From Arabidopsis thaliana (taxonomy: Eukaryota; Streptophyta; Magnoliopsida; Brassicales; Brassicaceae), in assembly GCF_000001735.4 (NCBI RefSeq), contig NC_003076.8:26229835-26293834 (forward strand): a DNA stretch of 64,000 nucleotides, read 5' to 3'. Under the pieces are notes generated by a model. That model made no database searches. It was not told where the DNA came from and saw nothing but the letters and a program-made list of their open reading frames with translations. The position numbers and the translations under genes are program-made. This document shows, in pieces, positions 36,643 through 48,670 of the stretch. The first letter of the stretch is position 1; each line of letters opens with the position of its first letter.

Positions 36643-39600
36643 ATGGCGGGAAACGGAAACGAAAGTACCGGTGGAGACTTCAGTTTCTCGGCTGCGGCGG
36701 CCCGTGATGCGCTTCCGAGGATCACGACTGAGAAGGGCGGCAAATCTCCAGGGCCGGCAGACGTCTGCCAGGATGACATCGCACCGCGGGTCAACTTTCA
36801 GACCATCGACGAGCTTCACAGTCTCCAGAAGAAACGATCTGCCCCTACCACTCCTCTTAGAGATGGCAGCGCCAGCGGAGTCAGCGGAACTAGTGGTCCG
36901 ACTACTCCTGTCTCCAGCGAGACCATGCTTCAATCCGTCAGGTATATTTACATTTGAATATAGCTCAACTTCCAAAAAACACAATTTATTTTCAATAATT
37001 AATGGGGAATGTAAAAAGTTATTAGGCCAATCTATGTTTACTAATTTTACAAATCACAAAATTATAAGGAATCGTGATTTAAGCAAAAAAAGATCTTTGA
37101 TTTGAAGATTAAACATGTGAAATAGCGTAATGATATATATAGTGGTTTCTCATAATCGTATGATTGAATTTTGTTTAGTTTTGCATGCAATCATAAAAAA
37201 TAAAATAAAAAAATGAATTTTGAGAAAACAATGATACGAATGCATAATTTGGTGAAATATTGGACAGTGCATCGTTGGCTTCGTTGACGAGAGAGACAGG
37301 ACCGAAGTTAATAAGAGGAGATCCGACTTCGGCAGCTAAAGTAGCACACGTGCCAGTGACTCCTACGTCACTTCCGGCTGCTGACGTCAGCGACAGTGGC
37401 TTGAAGTTCACTCACATCCTTCACAACCTCTCTCCCGCCGGTAATACATCCCTAAAACGCCACCGTTTTAACTAAGAGCCCTATTTTTAATGTTGTTTCA
37501 TGTTTTGTATCACCTTCCGAATTTTTATGATTGCAGAGTTGTACGAGCAAGCGATAAAGTTTGAGAAGGGATCGTTTGTGACATCGACCGGTGCGTTGGC
37601 TACATTGTCTGGAGCCAAAACCGGTCGGTCTCCTAAAGACAAGCGTGTGGTTAAGGATGATACCACTGAGGCCGAACTCTGGTGGGGAAAGTGAGTCACT
37701 TCCTATCTACATGCATTTCACTTCACATATATATTGAAGATCACCAAATTATATATGACAACACATGCATCAAAATTTAGTATTTGTTTTTCTAGTTTTG
37801 ACATTAAAAAATAATAATTTCGTTTTGGTTACAGAGGATCACCAAACATTGAAATGGATGAAAAAACTTTTTTGGTGAACCGAGAGAGAGCTGTTGATTA
37901 CTTAAACTCCTTGGACAAGGTAACTTGACATAGACTACTATATTCAAAATGAGATTGTAATTAAATTTCATAGACTATATATTAAAGACTTTGTATGATT
38001 TTATTGTTAGGTGTTTGTGAATGATCAATACCTAAACTGGGATCCAGAGAACAAAATCAAAGTGAGAATTGTTTCAGCAAGAGCTTACCATTCACTATTC
38101 ATGCACAACATGTGTATCCGTCCAACACCTGAGGAGTTAGAGAATTTCGGGACACCCGATTTCACGATTTACAACGCGGGGAAATTCCCGTGTAACCGTT
38201 TCACTCATTACATGACATCTTCGACGAGTGTGGACATAAACCTAGGAAGAAGAGAGATGGTGATTCTAGGTACCCAATATGCTGGAGAAATGAAGAAAGG
38301 ACTCTTTGGTGTGATGCATTATTTGATGCCTAAGAGAAAGATTTTGTCTCTTCACTCTGGTTGTAACATGGGCAAAGATGGAGATGTTGCTCTCTTTTTC
38401 GGACTCTCTGGTACCGGAAAGACTACGTTGTCGACTGACCATAACCGGTATTTGATCGGAGATGATGAACATTGTTGGAGTGAGGCTGGAGTTTCGAATA
38501 TCGAAGGTGGTTGTTACGCGAAATGCATTGATTTGGCTAGGGACAAAGAGCCTGATATCTGGAACGCTATCAAGTTTGGAACCGGTACTTAAAAACAAAA
38601 CTCACTTTACAAATGTTAGATTGTACGTTTCCATAACATTTTCACTTTTTTTGTTTTGGTTTTGGGGACAGTTTTGGAGAATGTTGTGTTTGATGAGCAT
38701 ACACGAGAAGTGGATTACACTGACAAATCAGTGACGGAGAACACACGTGCGGCTTATCCGATAGAGTACATTCCAAACTCGAAGATACCGTGCGTTGGAC
38801 CACACCCGAAGAACGTGATCCTATTGGCTTGTGACGCCTTCGGTGTGTTGCCGCCAATCAGCAAGCTCAATCTTGCTCAGACTATGTACCATTTCATCAG
38901 TGGCTACACTGCTCTCGTAAGTGCCGGTTTGGTTTGGTTCGGTTCGGTTCTCTTTTAATTAATCGATTCGTAATGAATAATGTGATTTTGTAGGTTGCAG
39001 GAACAGAGGAAGGAGTTAAGGAACCTCGAGCGACATTCTCAGCTTGTTTTGGTGCTGCTTTCATTATGCTACACCCAACCAAGTACGCTGCTATGTTGGC
39101 TGAGAAAATGCAGGCTCAAGGAGCCACCGGTTGGCTTGTTAACACCGGTTGGTCCGGTGGAAGGTTAACCATCCATCTCTACTTCAATTATAAGTAACTA
39201 GCTAAACAAACAAGAAGAGTATTAAAATTGGTGATAAAATATGCAGCTACGGAACTGGAAGCCGAATCAAGTTGGCGTATACACGAAAGATAATCGATGC
39301 TATACATTCGGGTAGTCTACTGAATGCAAGTTACCGTAAAACAGATATTTTTGGTTTGGAGATTCCAAATGAAGTAGAAGGAGTTCCTTCTGAGATACTG
39401 GAACCTATTAATGCAGTAAGTCAGATAGACAGCAGAAAACATATATACTTTTTATTAATGAAATTAACTCCTTTATTTGACATCTTTGGTTATGTGTGTC
39501 TTGTGCAGTGGCCTGATAAAATGGCTTATGAGGACACATTGTTGAAATTGGCTGGTTTGTTTAAAAGCAATTTTGAGACATTCACAAGTCATAAGATTGG

Positions 39601-39652
39601 TGATGATGGAAAATTGACTGAAGAGATTCTTGCAGCTGGTCCTAACTTCTAA
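36643..39652 (+). CDS. PCK2: Phosphoenolpyruvate carboxykinase (ATP), PCK2
   Basis: This cytosolic enzyme converts oxaloacetate and ATP to PEP, CO2 and ADP, which supports gluconeogenesis and organic acid or nitrogen metabolism. Nine exons (36643-36941, 37268-37440, 37537-37690, 37835-37919, 38011-38584, 38672-38916, 38994-39163, 39247-39415, 39509-39652) close to 670 residues, all with GT-AG borders. The P-loop [10 protein letters not shown] lies near residues 368-377, followed by the metal-binding LIGDDEHCW region. [17 protein letters not shown] and [10 protein letters not shown] are also intact. The N-terminal extension includes [11 protein letters not shown], matching the regulatory phosphorylation region of plant PEPCK. 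The N terminus differs from my memory of PCK1 and identifies the paralog PCK2. The frame is open 60 bases further upstream, but GAAATGGCG is the better start context and matches the family. Confidence 0.96.
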
Positions 39653-40203
39653 AGTGATTGAAGATGATGATGAAAAACAAACCTTTTTACTAACCAAAAT
39701 AAGACTACTATTTTTTTTCACTTCCCAATTTTTTCCCATTTTTTGTTAATGACTTCAGTAAGAACGGCAATTTTAAATAAAACGAAAAAAACACCAATTT
39801 GTTTTGGTGTCACTTTGATTTATCTGTCATATTATTTCCAATTGAAATGAGAACAATTCTTTTATTTTCTTTCTTCCATGAATGTTCAAGTATGGAGATA
39901 TTTGAACATGTTATTAGCTATTAACAAAAACAGAGAGTGAACATAAGTAATAAAAAAATCCATGAAATTAAGAAACAATTGTAATGGTTGAATCTTTTAG
40001 GGAAGCTCGAGAAGAAAAATTCCCTCTCTAAAACATATTATTCCAAAAAATTAGGTTTATGTACACAAAAGAAACAGAGAAATAGTATCTATAAGGAAAA
40101 GAAAATGAATCAAATGAATTGTTGTTCAATTAAACAATGGAGTAGGACTAAGGAATTATTTGGTCGTGTAGAAGAAGAAAAATGATAAAAATGTCTTCAA
40201 AAA
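39653..40203. other. Convergent 3' intergenic region
   Basis: PCK2 and the minus-strand transporter gene converge here, 551 bases apart. Both 3' UTRs should lie in it. A polyadenylation-like AATAAA stands at 39776-39781, and a short 7-bp hairpin (ACACCAA / TTGGTGT) at 39791-39810. No gene. Confidence 0.5.
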
Positions 40204-42953
40204 TTAGGCGAGAGTAGAGTTCTCTGTTTTGCTTTCCAATTTATCTTCTTCGACCTCATCGTCTTCACTTACTTCATTAGACCTATCCACACTATTCATA
40301 AATATCCCTACACACAAACAATTAAACAAACAAATTTACTAAGCTATACCAAAAGATTATGAGATGAGTGAAAAAAAATAAAAACAATTTGAGTCCTTAC
40401 CAATTCCCCATATAATAGCTGCGAGGAAGAGGATTGAAGTAATGATAAGTGTTGATTTTCTCCAATTTTTTAAATGATCCTGCAAAACAATTGAGAGGGT
40501 TAATAAATCTAATCCTAAAAAGTAAAACTAATTTGTTTCAAGTCATTAATGATGAATGCAAACCTGCATTTTCCCATAAAGTGGAGAAGAAGGAACATCG
40601 CCTAAGATATGGATCAAAACAGTTGAAGAAGCCATTGACAATGGTCTCAAGTTTGGTCTCACGCAATGGAGACACACAAAGTTAACCGGAGCCTGCACAA
40701 GAAAGCAAAATGACATTCGGATCAAACAAGTCGAAAAAAAAGAAACAGAGATTAGCTTTTTGGCAAAATACTTGAGATTTGATTATGTTACCTGTGGTGC
40801 AAAGATTAGAATTTCTCCCACTGCGAATAAAGCGATGAAGGCATACATATTCTTCATCAAGAAAGCAGTGAAACAAAACGCTGCGCCGAGTAAAGTTGAT
40901 GCAGCTAGTAACTGTACAAGATCAATTAAGAGGTAATCAGAAAAAACGGAGCACTCATAGTAACTAAGAGGTGTTTAGTGAGTTCTTTATTACCTTGAAG
41001 GTGTTTGAAAGAGTAGCGTTTATGCGATCAAGCACATAGCTTCCACCTAATGTTCCAATTATTCCGCATATGATTGTAAGTCCTCCAAAAATCATGTCCG
41101 CGTTTTTCATTTTGTAGATACCAAAACCGGCTTTTGGTCCCCAATATGAGTAAGCTCCAATCACAAAGTTGTAGGTGATGTAACCAAGAACATTTACAAT
41201 AAATACTTTCTCGCTGAAAAGAGCCTTTAAGTCTTTTCCAAATAGGACAACCAGGTTCTTGGATCTGCCCCAAAAAGAAGTATATTAGTATATATAGTTG
41301 TCTTTTACATAGACAGTAACAAAGAAGAGAGGATAGCGAAACTCACTTGGGGGTTTTGGTTTTAATTTGTGAAGCTTCTGCATCTGTAGGAGCAACCGTT
41401 TCAATAGATGTAGAGGGTTTCTTAGAATCCTTATCAGCAAAACCTATACGCAAAGAAGAGGGACATTTTAGTCAAAAATTGGCAAAACATCCAGAAGGGA
41501 TTATGCAATGTTGATTAAAAAGTATCTAGTATCACCTTTTAGCTGCTGCGGTGGTTTGATACAGAAGGACAAAATGACGAAGACAGCCATTGCGATTGCC
41601 TCTATGTAAAACGCCCAACGCCATCCTAAATGGTTTCCAATCTGAACAGGTAAAGCAAATAGATTATAAAAACATTTTCCTCAGAAGCAAAAAACTTGCA
41701 CCCATAGAAAGAGTTAAGCAAACTTACGTATCCACCAAACACATAGCCTAGAGCAACTCCTGCTGGTATACACATGTAGAACAGTCCAAGCCAGAAATTT
41801 TTCTGGAAAGAAAGACAAAAAAAACAATCAGAAGTAAGTAAACTAGCAAAAAATTAAGACTAATAACAACAGAATTGAAAACTAACCCTTGCAACAGGAG
41901 CACTATCATCGATATAAGGTGCTGCAAGACTAATAAAGGAAGCCTCACCAACCCCAACAAACCTATAGGCAAAGTTACAAAAGAAAAGATTGTTAGTTAA
42001 TATACAGAAACCAGAGTGAAAAAGGCGAAAACATGGAATTTTAAATAAAGCACTCACATTCTGAAAACAGCAATCATCCAGAAGTTGTAGGAAAACCCGC
42101 AACCGATAACAGCAATAGTCCAAACAGTTAATCCAACACCGATTAGTTTAAAAGGGTTGAATCTGCAAGAAAGTATAGAAAGACAGAGATAATCAAAACA
42201 TTGATTCTTAAGTACACACCAAAAAACAAGAACACAAATATATGAAACTGTTGATAAAAATTAAACCTTTTTGACAATCCAGCGAATATTGGAGAAGCCA
42301 CAAGAAGTCCAACCATAAACGCAGATGACAAAAGACCATCTTCAAAGTTAGTTAAGTTAAACTCTCCCCTGTATCAACAGACACACACAAAGTCTAAGTC
42401 TTTCTCATAAAACTATAAACATAATTATTCTCAAAATCAAAATTCAGAACAAAAAAACTTACTGAATTCCAGTTCCTGCAGAGCAAACCCCTTTGGCATC
42501 ACATACTTTTGAGCTTCCATTAACACCATTACTCGCGATCACTCCTCGATCAACGTAATTTATCAAGTTAATGATACACAAGATTGTCACGAATCTACAA
42601 CATAAAAAGCCCTCAAGAGTTAGAATCGCTTAGTCAAAAAAAAAACACAAAGCTAGGCAAATCACTTATCTAAACATGACACAACCCTAAAACACGAAAT
42701 CTTTGCCTTACTTTTTGGAAATCTAAATTCACCCAATTCATAGATTTTGTTTTGTCATACAATCACGCTTAAATCGTTTTCACAAACCAGAGAGAGAGAG
42801 AAAGAGATCACAATCGTCATCAACTTCCAAAACCCACCAAAGAAATAAACAAAAGTTCCGATTTTTTTACCTTCCCGGAGTCAAAAATCGTTTTTTAGTC
42901 GCCGGCGGAGCTTCTTCTTTAGCCGGAGAATCTCTCTGGCCAACTCTCGTCAT
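40204..42953 (-). CDS. Spinster-type major facilitator superfamily transporter
   Basis: Thirteen minus-strand exons close to 492 residues: 42953-42871, 42594-42463, 42368-42267, 42162-42058, 41962-41887, 41802-41728, 41641-41536, 41443-41347, 41264-40994, 40911-40792, 40692-40564, 40479-40401 and 40307-40204. The product belongs to the MFS spinster family (labelled probable sphingolipid transporter spinster homolog 1, At5g65687 from memory). Substrate is inferred from animal relatives only. The protein has about 12 hydrophobic segments with the spinster features INYVDRGVIA in helix 1, GEASFISLAAPYIDD after helix 4, and LGWRWAFYIEA. A charged cytosolic loop of about 45 residues sits in the middle, and the C-terminal tail is acidic (EVSEDDEVEEDKLES). 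All splice sites are GT-AG. It lies downstream of SS5 on the same strand with a 464-base gap. Confidence 0.93.
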
Positions 42954-43417
42954 TATCTCTGTCTTTCGCTGTCAGATTCAATAACACTCTGTCTTTCTTT
43001 AGTAAAAAGGAACAAAATTTTGATAAATACAGAGAGAGACCTTCTCTGAATCCGATTCCTGTTTTGATTTGGGTATATCTTTTACTTCTGACGAACTGTT
43101 ATTTCAATACTCTGATTTATCCGAATTTTAATTCTATTTTATCACTTTAATAACAAAAATCAAAACAATATCTTCTTGTTAACAAAAAATAAGGTGTACA
43201 ATAATTTTCCTTTGACCAAAAACAAAAAAAAAAGTGTAATTTCCTTTTTTCTTAACAACATAAAATCTATTTTTAATTAATTCAGGAATCCAAATTTGTT
43301 AGTTGGAAAAACATTTAAGTAGATACAACTATTCTCACTAAACACAAGGACACAATTTTTTTTTTTAATGTGAAAATATGATAAATAATCATTCATCTTG
43401 TTCATCATTGTGTATTT
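42954..43417. other. Intergenic region between SS5 and the spinster gene
   Basis: 464 bases on the minus-strand axis holding the SS5 3' UTR and the transporter promoter and leader. It is A/T-rich. No TATA box or other element could be placed with confidence. Confidence 0.45.
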
Positions 43418-46030
43418 TCATAGGTTCTTAATGGAAGTATATGCAGAGACGTGAAGGTCACAACACAAGTCTTTCTCCATTGAGTTGTCCATTCCAAAGG
43501 GAGCAAAAAACAACTTGTCCCTAGATTTCAAGAAAGGAGATTTCAATTATTATGCAGTGATTGATGGTATTGAGATAACTTGAAGTGTCAGTAACTTACT
43601 TGTGGATAGCTAAAGTTGGTTCGAGACCAGGGATTGAGCTATGTGAGGATGACATTATTACAACTTTGTTGGAGTAGACAACACCGCCCTAAGTAAAGAA
43701 ATGTGAGAACAAGAATATGTAACTTGGAGATAATTCTTGTGTGTTATTGTCTTCCACTTACCTTCAAAATATTAACAAAATGTGGATTTGTGTTATCTTG
43801 TAAGCGATCAAGACGGTGAAGTTCAGCTGGATCGAGCCCACATAGCTCCAATTTTTCAGGAGGTACAAGACCCTAAAAAGCACAAGCACAAGAAGTTCTT
43901 TGTCAATTTTGCCAATGTAGACTGTAGAGTGTATAAAGTAGTATAAAGGGAAAAAGCAAAGTGGCATGCCTTGTCAAAGTCTTGGCATGTCAAGAGTATT
44001 CTAGTACCTTCAAGTCCCTACAAAGTTTGCAAAGAGATGGCAATAAGAAAACTATGAGGTGAACAAACGCTGAAAGTTTGAAGAGGTGTTTTACCTGATT
44101 AACAAAAACATCCCAAAACAACGGTCCAACTATTGCAGTTTGCCAGTTGTGAATGTGTAAAACATCAGGCTGCTTTCCAGATTTTGCAATGTAATCCAAT
44201 GAAGCACGAGAGAAGTATGCAAATCTGATTTTGTTCTCAGATAACACATATAAACCAAACCAGTCTGAAAACAAATGTAGATTCAAGCTCAACTATATCA
44301 AATTGAAGTACTGACCTATCAAAATCGTCCTGATACCCGTATACTTTATCACGGCTAAACATTGACGAGTAATACACTGGTTGAATAAGTGTCACTCCTA
44401 TTCCAGAGACAACTCTGCATAAACAAGGTTCTCTTTGCCTTAAATTTAGGAAGAAATGGAATGTTTTGACAATATTTTACCAATTCTTCTTTTACAAACA
44501 CTGAAAAATATCAACATTATAAGAAGAATAACTTGCAACAGCTCACTCACCCGTTCCATATTCGGTTTGCATGCAGCTGGCCATCAAAATAAGAATATGC
44601 ATCGGCTTCGATTTCACGAAGCCCTTCAATTTCGTCCAAATCAAGTGTAGAATATCTGTTAATGAATATAGTTAATAAGACTCTACTTCACAGTTGATAT
44701 TATAAAGTATATTTTTCTGAAGGATTTGACTCATACTTTGGCAATATAACTTCAACCATGTAACCCTCTTCTTGGAGTGCACAAGACAATCCTGTTATAT
44801 ATGAGGCCAAAGGTCCAACAGAAACTAATGGAGCCATTTCGGTGCAAATATGAATCACATGGAGACCATTCCTGGAATCAATTGACAAATACAAGTCAAA
44901 ACATAAATTAAAAAAATGTGAAATAAGCTTGAAGATAAAGTCCACTAGAATTTTCACCTTTTGCCTTTATTTGTGAACCGTCTAAGTTCTGCTAGAATTT
45001 CGGCATCTCCTTGTTGCAGGACATCAAGAGGAAATACAGAGATGTTCGCTTCATGCTCTTTAACCAGCTTTCTCATGGATGAAGCTTCTTCAATGTTAAC
45101 TAGTCCATTGATAACCATAGAATCAATACGGAGAAGCAACTCCCAGAATAGAGACGACTTATCTGCTTATAACATGGTACAAGATAAGCTTCAGGGTTCA
45201 AAAGACTAGTATCACATCGCTCACTTGAATACAAATCATCAAAAACTATAGAGACTATTCAAAAAAATGAGACCTTTCTTGATTACAATCTGACTTTCTG
45301 CCTCCAATTGGTTTATCCTCTCTAACAATTCCTCTTTATCTTTCTTTAGCTGTTCTAACTCGTCAACTGCAGCTAGGCGTTGTTTGTTTAAGATCATTAT
45401 ATCTAATCACACAACAAAGACGACACAATCCAATCGGGTGAGTTAACTTTCAGAATATGAAACCGAAACAAATAGCAACCAATTTTGTTTTTACTTTTTT
45501 GAGCTTCTCTAAAGAGGTTCCATATGTCCTTATGTTTTGCTTCTTTTGTAATAGAAGATTGTCCAAGACTTTTCTGTGAACTAAACTAGTTACATTCTGC
45601 TAGAAAATCAGAGAAGATAGCAAACTTCAAACCAAAGAAGAGTAACCTGAGAATTGTCAAACTCTTCATGCCCTTCTGATCTGGAATCGAAAAGAATCCA
45701 GTTTAATTACAGAGAAGCAAAATCAATTCTTGCAACACAAAATATTCTTCTACACAAACCAGAAAGATTGAGAAAGGTTCACTCTAGATAAGCAATGATT
45801 TCATGAAATTAACTAAATTCTGTAAAATGCTACACTAATATTACTATCAACCTGAAGAATTCGGATCGAACAGAGCAGAAAGAGAAATCTCACGAAGGAG
45901 ACGAAACTCAAAACCTCAAACAATGAAGCGCGTGAGACTTTCGATGCCTAGGGTTCACTATATGGACTTTAGAGGATGACCCACGAAGCGACAGATTCCA
46001 TATCGTCGGAAGATTCGCCGTTGCTTGCAT
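43418..46030 (-). CDS. SS5: Non-canonical starch synthase-like protein SS5
   Basis: I recognise the gene as STARCH SYNTHASE 5 (At5g65685 from memory), a plastid protein reported to promote starch granule initiation. Minus-strand exons: 46030-45915, 45680-45647, 45596 to about 45464, 45402-45274, 45162-44958, 44871-44737, 44655-44551, 44414-44316, 44224-44095, 44017-43970, 43872-43762, 43688-43600, 43520-43418. With the exon 3 end at 45464 the total is 478 residues. After a possible transit peptide, a coiled coil (DELEQLKKDKEELLERINQLE) precedes a GT5-type domain with VLHIHNWQT. The ADP-glucose motif KxGGL reads SVGPL, and the protein ends after the GT5 domain without the GT1 domain. Both fit a non-catalytic role. 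The intron after FDK starts with GC instead of GT. The exon 3/4 junction is uncertain: the obvious donor at 45495/45494 breaks the frame. Confidence 0.88.
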
Positions 46031-46400
46031 CGTTTGGAAAAGTTTCAATCTTCGCCGGCAAAATTTACCGGGAACGACAAAATAGAAAACAGCCGGTAAT
46101 AATAAATGGAGCTTAAATAAATAGAAAACACGAAAACGCCCCATCATTATTAGAATCTTTAACATTAAACCTAGATACTATCTTTACTCTAAAATTGCAC
46201 CCTATAAAAGGACAAATATAAGCCACACAGAAACTATATGGAAATTCGGTATTTACCACTACAATATTTTTAAAAATATACCCCAATATTATTGTTACTC
46301 TCAAAACTCACCTTACAATGTTTTTTTTTTTTGGTCGAGAGAGGGAAGACCCCATAATTTATTAAATAAAAGTAACCCAAAAATACATAAAAAAAACATA
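46031..46400. other. SS5 promoter and boundary region
   Basis: The first 135 bases are an upstream extension of the SS5 open frame and probable leader. A poly-T run at about 46319-46332, followed by GGTCGAGAGAGGGAAGACCC and an AT-rich segment, looks like the edge of an old retroposon-like insertion, which I cannot classify. Confidence 0.35.
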
Positions 46401-46409
46401 GTAAGTTAA

Positions 46410-47600
46410 TTTTCTTAAGTGTTTAAAGACCTCATACTATGAACCGAATATTATGTTCAACTAGTTTACATATATTTAAATTTTAATATTTTTGTTTTAA
46501 AATATTATATATTTAAAAATATAAAATTTTACTTAAAAAATCAAAAACCTTAAAATAGTGGTATAAAATATAAATTTTAAAATATGTTTAAATAAAATTA
46601 TAAGTGTTTAAAATTTATATGTGTAAAACATGTTGAACCTAGAACACCTTTTAATCACCTTTTACTATGAACCTAGAACACAATGTGTATTAAAAATATA
46701 CAAATTTTTAAAAAACAAATCAATAAAAATATAAGTGTTACAATATTTATTTATGTGTAAAACATGTTGAACCTAAAACACCTCTTAAGGACCTCATACT
46801 ATCGACGGGATGTTATGTCCAATTAGTTTACACATACAGTATTTAAATTTTAATACTTAAAAACATAAATATAATATATATTTAAAATATTACTTTAAAA
46901 ATCAAAAACCTTAAAATAGTGGTATTAAAAAAAATATATATATTTTTAAATAAAATCATAAGTGTTAAAATTTATATATGTATAAAATTTATTGAACCTA
47001 GAACACCTCTTAAGTACCTCTTACTATGGACAAGATGTTATGTCCAACTAGTTTACACATATTTAAATTTTAACATTTAAAAGCAAAAATATTATATATT
47101 TAAAAATAAAAAATATTTTTATCTAAAATATTAGTTAAAAAATCGAAAACCTTAAAATAGTAGTAATTTAATTTTTAAATAAAAACATAAGTGTTAAAAA
47201 TTTATATGTGTAAAACATATTGAACCTAGAACACCTCTAAAAGACCTCATACTATGGACGGGATGTTGTGTCCAATTAGTTTACACATATTTAAAATTTA
47301 ACACTTAAAAACAAAAATATTATGTATATTTTAAAAAATAAAACATTTTATCTAAAATATTACTTAAAAATCAAAACAAAAATTAAATAGTGCATAAAAT
47401 ACAAATTTAAAAACAATTTTAAATAAAAAGAATAAGTGTTAAAAATTTATATGTGCAAAACATATTAAACCTAAAACACCTCTTAAAGACCTCATATTAT
47501 GGACGGGATAATGTATCTAATAGTTTACACATATTTAAAATTTAACACTAAAAAATCTATTAAAAACAAAAATTAAAACAATTTATTTAAAAAAATATTT
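46410..47600. repeat. AT-rich tandem array, about 228-bp units, roughly 5 copies
   Basis: The landmark CCTCATACTAT, or a close variant, recurs at 46430, 46658, 46792, 47017, 47245 and 47490. Spacings are 228, 134, 225, 228 and 245, so one unit has lost about 95 bases. Each unit also carries GAACCTAGAACACCTCTTAA upstream of the landmark, then GGACGGGATGTTATGTCC and TAGTTTACACATATTTAAA downstream, followed by about 130 bases of A/T-rich spacer. Units have diverged by substitutions and small indels. No coding potential is visible. I do not recognise the unit as a named Arabidopsis repeat. Confidence 0.9.
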
Positions 47601-48087
47601 GTGAAAACCTTGTGATTAGTTTTAAATCAGAAAAATCAGAACGGAAAAACATAAAATCTTTTTTTTCTTTTTAAAATCAAAATCATAATCTTTATTAAAA
47701 AAGAAAAAGGGTAGTAAAGTAATATACCTAAAAGTCGTGATATACTCAGGCGGCGACTCGTGCTTGTTCTGAAACTTGAAACCACAAACGAGAGCGTCTT
47801 CGTGTTTTCTTTCGCCATCCTCTTAGTTCCTCGTTGTCTCCGGTGAAAGCATCTCGGTGGCTAGATCATTATCCGGTGAACTGAAATCTATTTTGTTTTG
47901 GACGGTAGACGACGGCCGTGGATTGAAGGAGATTATCATTCAATCTATGAAACGATGATATGCTTTAATTTCGGCTCCGATCAGTCTGAAATCTTACGGA
48001 TGTTGCATCGGCTTTTGCTTGGATCATCGTCGTCGGCTTCTACTTGGATCATCATCATCGATCGGAATCCACAGAGTTTATGTATAA

Positions 48088-48170
48088 AGAGAGAGTTTTG
48101 ATTTGTCTCTGAAGGAAGAAGATGAGAAAGAAAGAAATAGAGAGAGTTTTGATTTGTCTCTCAAGGAAGA
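48088..48170. repeat. 32-base direct repeat, period 51
   Basis: AGAGAGAGTTTTGATTTGTC and 12 following bases occur at 48088-48119 and again at 48139-48170 with one mismatch. Confidence 0.85.
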
Positions 48171-48290
48171 ATTAGAAGAAGCGTTGTTGAGACTGCGTGA
48201 GAGCGTCTCTCATCTATTTATTTATAAGGGGAGCAAAGAGGTTCAAAAGAAACAAGGAAATTGCTAATCACAATTAACAACGGTCACAAT

Positions 48291-48360
48291 CACATAATAT
48301 TTGACAAGATAAACTTAACGGTCACATAATATTTGACAAGAAACACTTAACGGTCACATA
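48291..48360. repeat. 32-bp tandem repeat, about 2.2 copies
   Basis: Units starting CACATAATATTTGACAAG begin at 48291 and 48323, with a truncated third at 48355. They differ at a few bases near AAACTTAACGGT. Confidence 0.85.
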
Positions 48361-48544
48361 AAGATTTCCTTTTTTCCTTGGATGGCTTTTCATGAGTTTG
48401 TTTCCTTTGTTTGTTAGTTGTTACTGTGAGAGAATCTGATGAGTTTAATTAAAGTGAAGAATTCACTCATTGCATGATCCGATCCTCAAAAGTATGTATA
48501 CTAACCACAACAATCATGATTGTCCATCAAATTTGTCTTTTTTT

Positions 48545-48670
48545 AATGTTCTTTTGTCAAGCGGCCCACAAACCCACCAGCTTGCCCCAATAAGCATCAT
48601 CACAGGGCGGGCTTGAACTCTACATATGTCCATAAAATATCGGGCTTGCGGGTTGGCCCGCGAAACAAAT
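48545..48670. mobile_element. Possible decayed transposon fragment
   Basis: The stretch has GCGGCCCACAAACCC, CAGGGCGGGC and GGGCTTGCGGGTTGGCCCGC. GC-rich CCCGC/GCGGG words of this kind are common at the ends of hAT-like plant transposons. I could not find matching terminal repeats or a target duplication, so this is weak. Confidence 0.3.

Noticed and set aside
39791..39810. Hairpin after PCK2 as a terminator
   Set aside because: A 7-bp AT-containing stem is expected by chance, and intrinsic terminators are not used by Pol II.
46410..47600. CRISPR-like array
   Set aside because: The sequence is a plant genome, units are about 228 bp with diverged repeats and no short conserved repeat and unique spacer pattern.
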